DNA of 64,000 nucleotides from Incurvaria masculella (taxonomy: Eukaryota > Arthropoda > Insecta > Lepidoptera > Incurvariidae): NCBI GenBank assembly GCA_946894095.1, contig OX335653.1, positions 6,887,001 through 6,951,000 of the forward strand, written 5' to 3'. Below are positions 1-11,060 of this stretch, piece by piece (position 1 is the first letter of the stretch; every line of letters begins with the position of its first letter). Under the pieces are notes generated by a model, which did not search any database, was not told where the DNA came from, and saw only the letters and a program-made list of their open reading frames with translations. The position numbers were made by a program, and so were the translations under genes.

Positions 1-1974
1 CATATTTCTGTTGTTACAGTGTTAAAGAGTATTGGTGATATCGGATCGCCTTGAGCCAATCCTTTTGAACATTTTCGTACAATTGTACCATGGTTTTCTG
101 TAACGACTTCCAGGTGTCTCTCTCTTAAAAATAGGTAGAAATATTGACAAAAGTTCCTGCCAACATTAAGTGATTTTAAGCAGGATATAATTGATTCCAC
201 ATTGACATTATTATATGCACTGTCGATGTCGACGAAGCAGGCTAGAGTGGGAAAATTGGAGATTTGTCCTATTTGTATGCTTGTGATCAGTCGAGAGAGG
301 TTGTCTAGACATGATTGGCCACGTCTAAAACCAATTGTGCTGTCACTTAATAACTTATTCTTTTCCACAAGCCACTCCAGCCTCCGCGTCAGCATCAGGT
401 GAAATGTTTTGCATGGGCAAGATATCAGAGAAATTGGCCGTAGAGCTGATAGTAAGTTTGGGTCTCTACCGAACTTTGGGATTGCAATAACTTTGATTCT
501 TCTCCATTGATGTGGTATGTCTCCCATACTAAATATCCTATTAAATATGTGGAGCAATACAACCTTACCAATCTGTGGGAGTTGGTGCAACATAGAGTAG
601 GTGATACCATCCACTCCTGGGGCTGTGTCCTTTGTCTTGAAGGCGTTCTCCAGTTCCGCAATGGTGAATAGGATATCGAGTGGTCCCTGCTCTACCTCTT
701 CTAGTGATGTAAGTTTCACTTCGGCCGGGTCTGGAGCCAATTTGCAGAGAAGTTCTTCCAGTTTAGTTGCATTAACCGGTGTGTTTCTTCCTTTGAATCC
801 CTTAATCCACTTCATCTTACGCCACATTTCAGCCGAGGTTGTCTGACCATTGACACTGCTGCAAAAGTTCTGCCAGCTATCATTCCTAGCTTTCCTTATC
901 TCTCTCCGTGCTTGGGATGTTTTTTCTTCAAGTCCTTCTAGTTGTTGGGGGGATCCAGTTCTCCTGAAATTGGTTAGGGCTAGTCGTCTCTCGGCTACAA
1001 CTTTTGAAATTTCGTTTCTCCACCACGGTTTGGGACAAAAATTACAGTTAGGGTTTGTGTTAATTTTAGTCCAGGGTATGCTTCTGTCTGCAGAGTCGTT
1101 GATACATTTTATTAATAGGTCATATGCTTCTTGAGTACTTGCTGGCATAGCCATGCCTGTTAAACTGTTTGTTAGATAATTCTTGTAATTCTTCCAGTCT
1201 GCCTCCTTCATGTTTCTTCTGCGTGTTTCTGGTGGCCCTTTTTCTATTCCTGCGGTGATTTTTATCATAATATGATCACTTCCCAAATTTTCATTAATTG
1301 TTCTCCATTTGCAAGTTAGAGCCAGATCCGCAGTGCAGAAAGTAACATCAGGTGAGGTTTTTTGCATGTTTCTAATATATTAACCAGTTTTATCCTCGTA
1401 TGACTACCGTCGTTAAGTGGTATGAAGTTAGAGTCCATTTGAGCATTGTACACAAGGTTTCCTCTGGAATCCACTTTCGAAGACCAGCTATTGTGGTGTG
1501 AAATTAAGTCACCTCCAAATATAGTGTTACTGTTCCATTGTGAGAAAAGATGGTCCCAGTCTGCAAATGAAGTCTGCACGGATTGAGGGCAATAAATGGA
1601 AATAATGTTTTTAAGAGGTTTGCAATTCAATAATTCTAGTCCTATTACTTCAATTCCTGCATTGTTGTTAGAGATCTGAAGTGGTCGCGATCTTACAGAT
1701 TTATGGGTTAATATGCACACCCCACCATACCCATCTAGACGATCTCGACGAGTAATGTTATAACCATTTGTATTATACACTATATTCTCTGATAGCCAAG
1801 TTTCTGATATTAGTGCAATGTGAATTTTTTCTTGGTTTAGTAGCTGTTCTATTTCTATCATTTTTGGATATATTATATACTATTTGCGTTCAACTGTAGT
1901 ATGTTAATGTTCCTAATATTGCTACCTATACTTTGAAAAATGCACCCAGTGAGCTGTCCATGAAAAATTTGCAT
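1..1974 (-). pseudogene. I/Jockey-group LINE ORF2 (endonuclease-reverse transcriptase), frameshifted and cut by window edge
   Basis: Reading the minus strand, residues from 1861 down to 1367 form the apurinic-type endonuclease, with ALISETWLSE, GDLISHHNSW and, after a frame change, the GSDH motif. A second frame is then open from 1367 to base 1 without a stop. It carries TAPGVDGI, LRPISLIS, GFRRGQSCLDN, the catalytic block FVDIDSAYNNV and GLAQGDPISPILFN. This is the fingers and palm of a non-LTR reverse transcriptase. The YADD block and any RNase H lie beyond the window. Two frame breaks are visible. One is at 1358-1363, where the coding strand has six A where seven would keep the frame. The other is near 1876-1882, between NILQLNANSI and MIEIEQLL. 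The most likely start is ATG at 1974, overlapping the end of ORF1 by 49 bp. The GDLISHHNSW and RRGQS style fits the I clade better than true Jockey; the clade call is from memory. Confidence 0.9.
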
Positions 1975-3590
1975 ATAACTGTTTTAATTACACTTATAAC
2001 CAGTTGCACAACGTCACTCATTTTTTCTCCCCATGAAATCGTCGATGATATTATACTTTTTATTTGTTCCCACATATCAGTCCAAATATGAGTAGCTCTC
2101 TCTCTGTCCTCATTATTTGCATTCAAGTAGCTTTCTTGGTTGGTCTCTTCATCACTCTTTCTGGTTTCTTGGGGTTGTGGCTGGTCTTTTTGTCTTAGTT
2201 CATCGCCTGATCTCACGGATTTATTTTTGCTATAGTCATTGCGGCGGGGTCTCGGGGGAGGGTTGATGCTTGACGTAGAAGCAGGAGGGCAGTCCGGTAA
2301 CGCAGGCCTCTGTATCCCAACCTCTTGCGTCCTCTCTGAGGAGCACACGCTAGCGTATGTCCGAGACAGAGAAGAAGAAGCGGTGGTCACAGGATCGTGG
2401 GGCGCTGGTGCTACGACGGCTTTAATTTGCATATCCTGTGTGTGGCTCTCTCTTCGCTGCTTTAGAGCATCCTTGTAGGTGATATTTTTGTTCGACATGA
2501 TATTGCGTACCTCCTTTTCCTTAATATATATCGGACATGTTTTATCTAGCGAGATATGTGGTCCCTTGCAGTTAATGCACTTATAATCTGTTGTTTCACA
2601 ATTTTCATGTCGCCCGCCACACTTAGGACATGACTTTAGCTCACCTTTAGGACACGTCTTGTAGGTATGACCGAAGTGCCAGCAGCCCGAGCACTGCGTG
2701 ACCGGGAACACGTACGGCTCGACGCTACACCTTGATCCATATATAGATATATATGGAGGTAAGCGCGGCCCCCGAAAGCAAACCCTCACTGCTTCAGACT
2801 TAGTCCACTCCCCATAGGCAATCTTTTTGTTGAGCCTCTTGACCGATACAATGTCTGTATCGCATTGCAGCATCTCAAGTATCTCCTTGTCATTGAGTTC
2901 AACATCGATGTCTCTGATGATTCCATATGAGTATTGAACATCGGTAACTCGGGTACTTGATATGTTATTTTTGCGTAATTCTTCACTTGCCAATAATAAA
3001 TTCAAGCCTTCCTCTGTTGACAATTTTATTACGGCCTTGTACGGGGTGATATATTTGATTCTTATAATTCCAGGAGTTCCCCGCAAAATTCTGGCTAACG
3101 CGATTTGTTTTGGAAGTTTATTTTTGCTTGTAATGTATGCTTCCAAAATATCTCCTGTCACATCCTGTGAGTTTTCCTTCGATTTCTGCCTGTTGAGACG
3201 TTTGTTTCGCCTAGCCACTCTCGTATAGCCTTCATTTTCTGCCTCTTCCTCTGTGCTTTCACCTGGAGTTTGTCGCCCTCGCTTCCCTCCAATTGTGCAT
3301 TCTTGATTTGGTGATGTATCAGTGCAGATATTACCGTTCGTGCGAGTCTTGTCAATGTGGCTGGAAATCACCATCATTTCGTCCCATTCCAACTGTTCCT
3401 CTTGAATCATTTCCTGCGGGATAAGCTGGGGCTCCGGGACTTCCTCGAGGTCACTCACTGTTTCACTACTAGCACCCTGTGAAGGGTCACCATCTAGTTC
3501 TCTAAAACTCATAATGGGGGTAGATAACAATTTGTTGTTGCACCAAGCACCACATAACTCGCAAACCCAGTGGTCCTGGGCTATGCCCAC
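1926..3590 (-). CDS. LINE ORF1, gag-like protein with three CCHC zinc knuckles
   Basis: This is the nucleic-acid-binding ORF1 protein of the same LINE, which packages element RNA. About 554 residues are open. The N-terminal third is charged and low in complexity. Residues ~150-290 match the fold region usual in I/Jockey gag proteins. Near residue 298 three knuckles follow each other: CSGCWHFGHTYKTC (CX2CX4HX4C), CPKCGGRHENC and CINCKGPHISLDKTC. The C-terminus is Ser/Pro/Arg-rich with a hydrophobic end. The codon at 3590 is GTG, not ATG. The frame stays open upstream to a TAG at 3653-3651, adding residues such as LVRCECVGIAQDHW that look like the second half of a PHD-type finger. The true N-terminus is therefore missing, and the copy is probably 5' truncated. 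ORF2 follows with a 49-bp overlap on the favoured start. Confidence 0.85.
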   Translation of the reverse strand: MGIAQDHWVCELCGAWCNNKLLSTPIMSFRELDGDPSQGASSETVSDLEEVPEPQLIPQEMIQEEQLEWDEMMVISSHIDKTRTNGNICTDTSPNQECTIGGKRGRQTPGESTEEEAENEGYTRVARRNKRLNRQKSKENSQDVTGDILEAYITSKNKLPKQIALARILRGTPGIIRIKYITPYKAVIKLSTEEGLNLLLASEELRKNNISSTRVTDVQYSYGIIRDIDVELNDKEILEMLQCDTDIVSVKRLNKKIAYGEWTKSEAVRVCFRGPRLPPYISIYGSRCSVEPYVFPVTQCSGCWHFGHTYKTCPKGELKSCPKCGGRHENCETTDYKCINCKGPHISLDKTCPIYIKEKEVRNIMSNKNITYKDALKQRRESHTQDMQIKAVVAPAPHDPVTTASSSLSRTYASVCSSERTQEVGIQRPALPDCPPASTSSINPPPRPRRNDYSKNKSVRSGDELRQKDQPQPQETRKSDEETNQESYLNANNEDRERATHIWTDMWEQIKSIISSTISWGEKMSDVVQLVISVIKTVICKFFMDSSLGAFFKV

Positions 3591-3653
3591 ACACTCACAC
3601 CTGACTAGGGACTTGATAAGTAGATTGGCAAAGTACTTATCACTAAATTTCTA

Positions 3654-5029
3654 TTCAAACAAATGATTTATCACTTAAATCGGGAGCTCAAAAGTTCCGA
3701 CAATCGCAACTGTCAAACTGCTGAAACTCTTTTAAATACTCAATTTTTTTGTGAATGTGAATGAAGTTACATATGAATAAATCATGGTTTTTTTTTCGAT
3801 TGTAAAGCTTAACGAAAATTACTAAGAGTTTTTGAAGACCATACTTTTGTTATTCGAAATCTTTTACAAAGTTATCAAATTCAATACATTTCAATAGACA
3901 CAATACCTGATGGGTTTCCACACGATATGCGGTGTCAACCTCCCAGTCTTTTCCCACCCACCCAGTCAACCTCGTTTATTTATTTGTTTGAATGGTTAAA
4001 CGGATGCACTACGAAGTTTTAACCCGAAGAAGATACCCTTCATTTTCTACTTTTGAGGAACGAAATAACAAAATTTAAAAAATCAATGCTAAATTAATGT
4101 AAGTTAAATTTATTTGTTTTTTTAATTTTGCCTTCCATTGCGCATCTTAATGTTAGAATAATCTTAAAAAAATATATATTATGGTTACCAACCGATTATT
4201 TTTGTCATATCTATTCAATTCGAAATGACTGTATTTCGATATTTTTGAACTTGCAGAAACCAAGAAAACTCATATATATCGAAATATAGGCAAAGAATAT
4301 ATACGTTTTTCTAGACGGAAAACCTTAAAGCATACCGTGCTCTGAAACCTTTCCGTCAAGAAAACTAATGAAATGGACCTACTGCTGTTATGATCTTAAC
4401 CCACATATTACGATTTAGGAATTTAGTATTAATATAGATACTAATAATTTTCTAAAATAATATTTCAACTAGTCTAGACTAAAAGTGAGCATAATATAGG
4501 CAAAGCTTAGCGTAAGACACGTGCGCCTGAACCTCTGAGGTACGCACAACCGTCATACCTGTGGCCACACTATCAGATCGTGCCTGGTCGTCATTAAGTG
4601 GTTATTATGAAATGAGGCGACCAAAATATAATCCCAGATTAATCCTATGTTTTACAATGACGTTCGTACATAAATATTTAGATATGCATTATCTCGAACA
4701 AATGAAGCGTCAAAAGCGATTAAATTGCTACTACACGTAGTGACCTTGGTAAAGGCTACATAAGCTTAATAATAAGGCTAATAAGCTTTCTAATGACATG
4801 TGCAGCTAAAATAAATTTTCAATACAAATAATTTAATTAATAAATAAATATTTAGTAAGATAGTTCTGAATGTAAGAATTAGTGGCGAAATCGAAATCCT
4901 TGAAGAATGGTATGCCCGTAGAAAAGCGAAAATTATACAATAAAAGGTGCTTTCATCTATCTGGGAGGATTTAATGTATCTTTCAAATGCTCTATTCAAT
5001 GGTTTAAGCTAACAATTCAGGTTGTTGAA
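3654..5029. other. Non-coding AT-rich stretch
   Basis: No credible gene is seen; the longest ORF is ~70 codons with no recognisable motif. Around 4250-4380 there is an imperfect inverted sequence (TTTTTCTAGACGGAAAACC and CCTTTCCGTCAAGAAAAC) that suggests an old short inverted-repeat element. Confidence 0.5.
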
Positions 5030-6060
5030 GCGATTTAGTAATAAATTATGCCTAACTCAAAATAGGCCGATAGTTTACATTTATTTTGTGCGATAAAAGG
5101 AAAGCGATTTAGTGATAAGCCATGCCTAACTCGAAATGGGCATGCAGTTCATATTCATTTCCTGCCATAATAGGAACGCGATTTAGTGATAAGTCATGCC
5201 TAACTCGAAATGGGCATGCAGTTCACATTCATTTCCTGCCATAATAGGAACGGGATTTAGTGATAAGTCAAACCTAACTCGAAATGGGCATGCAGTTCAC
5301 ATTCATTTCCTGCCATAATAGGAACGCGATTTAGTGATAAGTCATGCCTAACTCGAAATGGGCATGCAGTTCACATTCATTTCCTGCCATAAAAGGAACG
5401 CGATTTAGTGATAAATCATGCCTAACTCGAAATGGGCATGCAGTTCACATTCATTTCCTGCCATAATAGGAACGCGATTTAGTGATAAGTCATGCCTAAC
5501 TGGAAATGGGCATGCAGTTCACATTCATTTCCTGCCATAATAGGAACGCGATTTAGTGATAAGTCATGCCTAACTCGAAATGGGCATGCAGTTCACATTC
5601 ATTTCCTGCCATAATAGGAACGCGATTTAGTGATAAGTCATGCCTAACTCGAAATGGGCATGCAGTTCATATTCATTTCCTGCCATAATAGGAACGCGAT
5701 TTAGTGATAAGTCATGCCTAACTAGAAATGGGCATGCAGTTCACATTCATTTCCTGCCATAATAGGAACGCGATTTAGTGATAAGTCATGCCTAACTCGA
5801 AATGGGCATGCAGTTCACATTCATTTCCTGCCATAATAGGAACGCGATTTAGTGATAAGTCATGCCTAACTCGAAATAGGCCTACAATTCACATTCATTT
5901 TCTGCGATAAATCGCTAGTAATAAGTATTGCCTAATTAAAAAAAGGCCTACCGTTCACATTCTTTTTCCGGGATAAAAGGAAGGCGATTTAGTAATAAGT
6001 TCACATTAGTTTTCTGCGCTAAACCGAAAGTGATTTAGTGATAAGTTATGAGTAACTCGT
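5030..6060. repeat. 74-bp tandem satellite array, about 14 units
   Basis: GCGATTT-type phase marks recur at 5030, 5104, 5178, 5252, 5326, 5400, 5474, 5548, 5622, 5696, 5770 and 5844, exactly 74 bp apart. Units between ~5104 and 5880 differ by only a few bases. The first unit (5030) and the last two (from ~5918 and ~5989) are much more diverged, and the final ones are shortened. Each unit contains CATGCC, 12 bases, then GGCATG, so it can form a 6-bp stem. The array has no coding potential. Confidence 0.97.
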
Positions 6061-8474
6061 AACACAGTTATCGTCGCTCGTCGCACCGCTCACGAATGTT
6101 GCCTCGCGCAAGCTCAACTTGCCTTGCCATACTGACATGGAAGTCATATATTATTATATACGATTATCAAGACGTGCCCAGTTTCGTTACCGCTCCATTT
6201 AGTGTCGGGGCATGAGCTTTCGCGTCGGTACCACTCGCTAGCCCTGACTTCTTTTTGCATAAACATACTCTATCATTAATTTGCCACGGGCGACTTTAGG
6301 TTAAATCGTTTGATTTGATCCCTAACCGATTGAGAATTTCGAGGTTAATAAGAGATATGTTTGTTTAGATTTTCACTGTTGTTCGACATATTATTTTACG
6401 TTTACGGATAAACAGGACATCATCAGGATGGTGGACGAAACGTTGAGCTAAGTAAGTAAGCTGAACACGGTTTATCCGTAAAAGTTAAATTAATAAGAGA
6501 TGTTCTGAATTTGACTTGCGCATATCTCAGGGGGACCAAGATCATATATGGCAATCGTGCTACATTTAAAAACATTTTACCATGATAAATTAAGTATGCC
6601 GTAATATTTCATTCAAGAGGATAAAGTGGCGATCAAGTTTCATAATGGCTCGTGTCTGTTTTCTTGATCAAATTAAAACATATTTTTCTAATATTTTGCA
6701 TTTGAAATGAATAAACTGAAAAGTATGTCTGTACGACTTTTGATAAATGAACTTATATCAATGATATATGCCTCTAAAATGTGTATATCATACAAACAGA
6801 CGTATATCATGCGGATATCAACAAAAGCGTAAAGACTTTGTGCAAAAATATTTAGTATTTTGACTGAGAAAACAGGCACAAGCCATTTTATGGAATTGGA
6901 TCACCTCATTATCCTCTTAAGGAAAGTAATCGTAGATTCTGTCTTATATTATTATTAATGCAATATAACCCTTTGAGCTTGTGACATATCGGACGTCGCT
7001 CAGTTCCAGTTTTCAAAAATACAACCAGAAATAAAAAAATAGGGTTTAAAGAATGTCCACAATGTATTAATGTTCTTGTGTTAATATAATTTATGTTAAA
7101 AAATAATCCTCAAATCTTAACATAATCTTAACATCCTTATTATTTTCTCCTATTTCCTTAATATAATGCATGTAAGTGTGATGTGAAACAAAACCACTAT
7201 AGCAATTCAGGTTTCCTCCGCATTGAAATCTTTTCAGAGCGCAGCAATCGCTAAACTCGGTGTCCACCATCGATTCAGTCGACATTGTAGACCCTCGTAA
7301 TCACAATAAACGGACGGAAAGTATTTTGAAACAATAAGGACTATTTGAGAAAAGTAAAAAAAAGCTAACAAAATACCAGAAGGATTAGGTTTAGGAAATG
7401 TAAAAAAAAAGTTACAGTGAAATGTGACAGAGTAGTTAAGCAAACTTGTGTCTATATCTTAATCAAAAATTTGAGATTTAAATCATTTTATATGCCGAAA
7501 CGTACCCATTTAAAAAACTATTTTTTATCTGGTTAATTGAATAAATAAAAGCCGTATTTGCGTGGGAAGTGTACAGTTCGCATTTCACGTCGCTGCATCT
7601 GCACGCATTTTAAGCTAAATGTCTTACTGAGCCGCAGCTTTCCAAAATAATATTACTATGCATCTGACTCGGTGGCGTTGTGCCAGAATGCACTTTCTTA
7701 TGCCACAGTGGTGTCGAAGTTCCAATGATATGGTGATAATATGCCTTATTGGACACGTTTAATATTATTTTGCTATAGAATTACAAGATTATTGTTATGG
7801 AGCATGTCAACGTTGATTATACATAAGAATTTAACATGTGGGCGATAACGTTGCGAATTGAGGCCATTGGACTGAATGGAGGAGGCCATAGCGTTGAAAA
7901 ATATATCTCTTATTTTAACCATTTTAATGTATTTTTCTGGTGATGTTGGTTAGATTATGATTCGGAGCCAATGTCAAACTGTAGGCCCGTTTCTACTTAC
8001 GCTAAAATTTAACTAACCCTGATTGATACTCTGCGGGGTATTCAATGAAACATATAAACAATAAGTAATAAAAATTTATCCTGATTTCACTCTTATCTAG
8101 TACTTCCCTATGGTTCCCTGGAAATGGTTATGATAGTAACAAACGTAATACATCTTTAGGAAAGAAAACATCCTGTAATCTCATAAGACATCAATCGGAT
8201 TCGTTTATATGTCTGTAGATGCTGTTGTGATAAAATTGAAATTACCTCAGGTAAATGTTTGGTTCGAATTGCCCCTTTGCGTTAATATTCATCCTGCGCT
8301 CCGCCCCAGTTAAAGATCGTGTGTGCAGCCTACACAATTACGTTGAACTGTCAAATTATCTGTTAATTTACGACCATTCGACAACTAAACGGAGAGTATG
8401 TTTTTTGATTTGACTCTCAATCTGAAGAGTTTGATGCCCTTTTTGAGTTAAATTACAAATATTAAATATTAAAT
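6061..8474. other. Non-coding AT-rich region with one short inverted repeat
   Basis: No gene-like ORF. TTTACGGATAAAC at 6401-6413 is matched perfectly in inverse by 6470-6483, so an 83-bp foldback unit may sit here. The remaining sequence holds nothing I can name. Confidence 0.45.
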
Positions 8475-8798
8475 TTGCCTTGTTGTCTTCATAGTTCTGC
8501 GAGAATGTATTTAAAAATACATACTCGTCACCAACATAAAACATGCACAGAAACCAGCAGTCAGAGCCGTGAGGAGGTTCAAGAAACGGAATATATTATT
8601 TACTACGTCTTTCGTGTTAAAAAAAAATCACCTTCCCTTTTTATTTTAGTATCAATAAAAAAAAAGAAACTATGTAAAATGTGTGAAACACTTTTTAAGT
8701 TCCCCGACAATACCAAAGACTCCGGCCCGAAATGCAGAAGACAGGCTCACGTCAGGACAGCCGATTCTGCAATAATAATCACGAAACACTAAATATAG

Positions 8799-9124
8799 TC
8801 CGGTCAAAGTAGACATTTAAAATAACAAAAATTGGGGGAAAGCCAAATATTGGTGGATACTCTGGGTTCACCATTAGAAACAAAGTGTCAAAAATCCCCA
8901 TCGATCCCATGTGTGCTAAAAAAGTTATTTGGGGTCAAAGGTCAAAATTTCAGGTTTTTTGGATTTTTCTCCAAAATGTTGAGTTTATCAAAAAAGTACT
9001 CCGGACCAAAGTTGTAGATCTTAAAATTATCTACAAAAATGGAACCGATGATTGTTTTCTAGGAATCACCATTCCTGAGATATCGCGATTCTAAGAGTCA
9101 CGTTCTATGTGATATGCACACATA
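8799..9124 (+). repeat. Left terminal inverted repeat (~326 bp) of a transposon-like unit
   Basis: Starts TCCGGTCAAAGTAG and ends near GATATGCACACAT. The same sequence appears in inverse orientation at 10176-10495 with only scattered mismatches. Both copies share the blocks around 'CCATTAGAAA', 'AAAATCCCCATCGATCCC', 'GGTCAAAATTTC' or its equivalent, and 'ATATCGCGATTCTAAGAGTC'. ORFs called inside the repeats in several frames come from shared sequence and are not genes. Confidence 0.93.
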
Positions 9125-9415
9125 CGCCACGTATATACATAGACAGGCACTCAAGACAAGTGAAAATGCCTATTTGTGTCTCTTTTATGTGTAAACTGTA
9201 CTATTGTGAAAATATATACTCAAATCGTAGTCAGTCCCTTACTGAATCCCCTCTACCCGTATGACCTTGAATAACATCTGACTATTCTATTGTTCGTGTG
9301 GTGTCGCTCATATACCTGCTCCTTTTAGTGTTAAAATTTCGTGTCAAGTGAATATACGTATTTATTATAAGCGTTTCCCATTTAGGTTATTTGTCCTGTT
9401 CAATATGTTGAAAAA

Positions 9416-9992
9416 ATGTCACAATTTTGCTTTATTTGCAATAAACTTTTGAGTGAAGATGAAACTGTTGTGGTTAGTCGTGGAATAGCAACTTTAATCG
9501 ATGCAAGTGTCGCGAGAGGTGATGAGTTTGTTCAGTTCAGTTCAAGTACAACTATCCTGTCTTCCTCCAACATCGGCATCTACTATTCAACACCTGTATC
9601 GAGTATACTATCAAGATCAACTGAATCCAGAAGACTGGGGTTGGAAATTAATAGATAATACTTTGGAACCAATTCAAACTTTACTCCCACCAGCTCCAGA
9701 AAAACTCCTAAACACAATTTTTTGCAATTGCAAGAAAGGTTGTAGTGCCAAATGTGGTTGTAGAAGAGTAGGGTTGCTGTGTTCTCCAGCGTGTACCAAT
9801 TCCCAAGGTCAGTCTTGCTCAAATGTCCAGCTGAATACAACAGAAGATTCATGTGATTTTGATGAAGAGACAACTGATTCATCTTCATTTGAACAATTTA
9901 TGAACATCCAGCAAGAGAAAGAGGAAGATGAAGAAGAAATCGAAGAAAACATGGCTGTTGAAGTTGACTTTGAAGAATATGAATCAGATTAA
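9416..9992 (+). pseudogene. Internally deleted Cys-rich ORF inside the inverted-repeat unit
   Basis: Two pieces in different frames sit between the inverted repeats. The first (from ATG 9416) begins MSQFCFICNKLLSEDE and continues through RGIATLIDASVARGDEFVQF. The second, in the +1 frame (~9556-9992), reads CLPPTSASTIQH, PEDWGWKL, then CNCKKGCSAKCGCRRVGLLC and a second Cys cluster, and ends in a strongly acidic tail. From memory, this head (FCFICxK..., RGI.TLI.AS) and this tail (CLPPTSA..., CNCKKGC..CGCRR) are the two ends of long uncharacterised proteins with many copies in insects and other invertebrates. Here the middle is gone, and the junction falls in a short GTTCA repeat near 9535-9550. 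It therefore looks like an internal-deletion derivative. The Cys pattern suggests zinc binding. I cannot say whether the full protein is a transposase, a helper or cargo. Confidence 0.6.
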
Positions 9993-10175
9993 AATATCCC
10001 AAGAAATCAGAACTATAGTTAATCTCAAAAAACAATATAAATATTAATAATCATCATGCAATCAAAAAAGTATTGTCTCTGTAAATTACGTCACAACAGT
10101 TCGTGGAGTAGGCCTACCGGGAAAACCATATTAAAAAAAACGCGCCGAGTACACTACCTCACAGGTGGCGTGGAA

Positions 10176-10495
10176 ATGTGTGCATATCACATAGAACGTG
10201 ACTCTTAGAATCGCGATATCTCAGGAATGGTGATTTCTAGAAAAAATCATTAGTACCATTTTTGTAGATAATTTTAAGATCTACAACTTTGGTCTGGAGT
10301 ACTTTTTTGATAAAACTCACCATTTTGGAGAAAAATCCAAAAAACCTGAAATTTCGACCTTTGACCCCAAATAACTTTTTTAGCACACATGGGATCGATG
10401 GGGATTTTTGACACTTTATTTCTAATGGTGAACCCAAGGCCTCCACCAAAATTTGGCTTCCCCCAATTTTTGTTGTTTGAACTACTTTGACCGGA
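10176..10495 (-). repeat. Right terminal inverted repeat (~320 bp)
   Basis: Inverse of 8799-9124, ending CTACTTTGACCGGA at 10482-10495. With the left arm it frames a ~1.05-kb interior. No convincing target duplication is seen. The right boundary is blurred because the terminal part is repeated twice more downstream. Confidence 0.92.
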
Positions 10496-10885
10496 TTAAT
10501 AGTTTTAATATTTCCAAAGACTCTTTGGACTATTTACTCAGAAAGCAAAAATCGGGATTTTTTACACTTTATTTCTAATGGTGAACCCAAGGCCTCCACC
10601 AAAATTTGGCTTCCCCCCAATTTTTGTTATTTGAACTACTTTGACCGGATTAATAGTTTTAATATTTCCAAAGACTCTTTGGACTGTTTACTCAGAAAGC
10701 AAAAATCGGGATTTTTGACACTTTATTTCTAATGGTGAACCCAAGGCCTCCACCAAAATTTGGCTTCCCCCAATTTTTGTTATTTGATAACTATTTTTAT
10801 GTTACTTTGACCGGATTAATAGTTCTAATATTTCCAAAGACTCTTTGGACCGTTTACTCAGAAAGCAAAAATCTTTTGACTGCCG
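10405..10885. repeat. Three tandem copies of the right terminal segment (154-166 bp units)
   Basis: CCGGATTAATAG recurs at 10491, 10645 and 10811. Each unit carries the outer part of the inverted repeat (TTTCTAATGGTGAACCCAAG, then CCCCAATTTTTGTT) plus a block containing the palindrome CCAAAGACTCTTTGG. The third unit has a 12-bp longer spacer. The array ends at ~10873 with AGAAAGCAAAAATC. Confidence 0.93.
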
Positions 10886-10890
10886 ACTTG

Positions 10891-10936
10891 AAGAACGTTT
10901 AAGAGGGTAACGCTTTTACCGGGGTTAAACGTTCTT
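10891..10936. repeat. Compound perfect hairpin
   Basis: AAGAACGTTTAA at 10891-10902 is the exact inverse of TTAAACGTTCTT at 10925-10936. Inside the loop, GGTAA and TTACC form a second stem. It sits directly after the amplified transposon end. Confidence 0.75.
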
Positions 10937-11060
10937 GTTGGTAGGGTTGGATATTTCACTTGAACAAATCAGAATTTAAGTGACAATACAAAGAATATAA
11001 ATTTTCGTCCAATGCAGACGCAGAGATCGAAGATTCCATGAATGCAGCATGCTTATAATA

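Noticed and set aside
5030..6060. CRISPR-like array because of regular repeats
   Set aside because: The units are contiguous with no unique spacers, and the sequence is eukaryotic; it is a simple satellite.
8832..9094. Overlapping ORFs in the left inverted repeat, and the matching ones at 10237-10449
   Set aside because: The same short peptides appear in both inverted repeats because the DNA is repeated. Two frames are open at once, which argues against coding.
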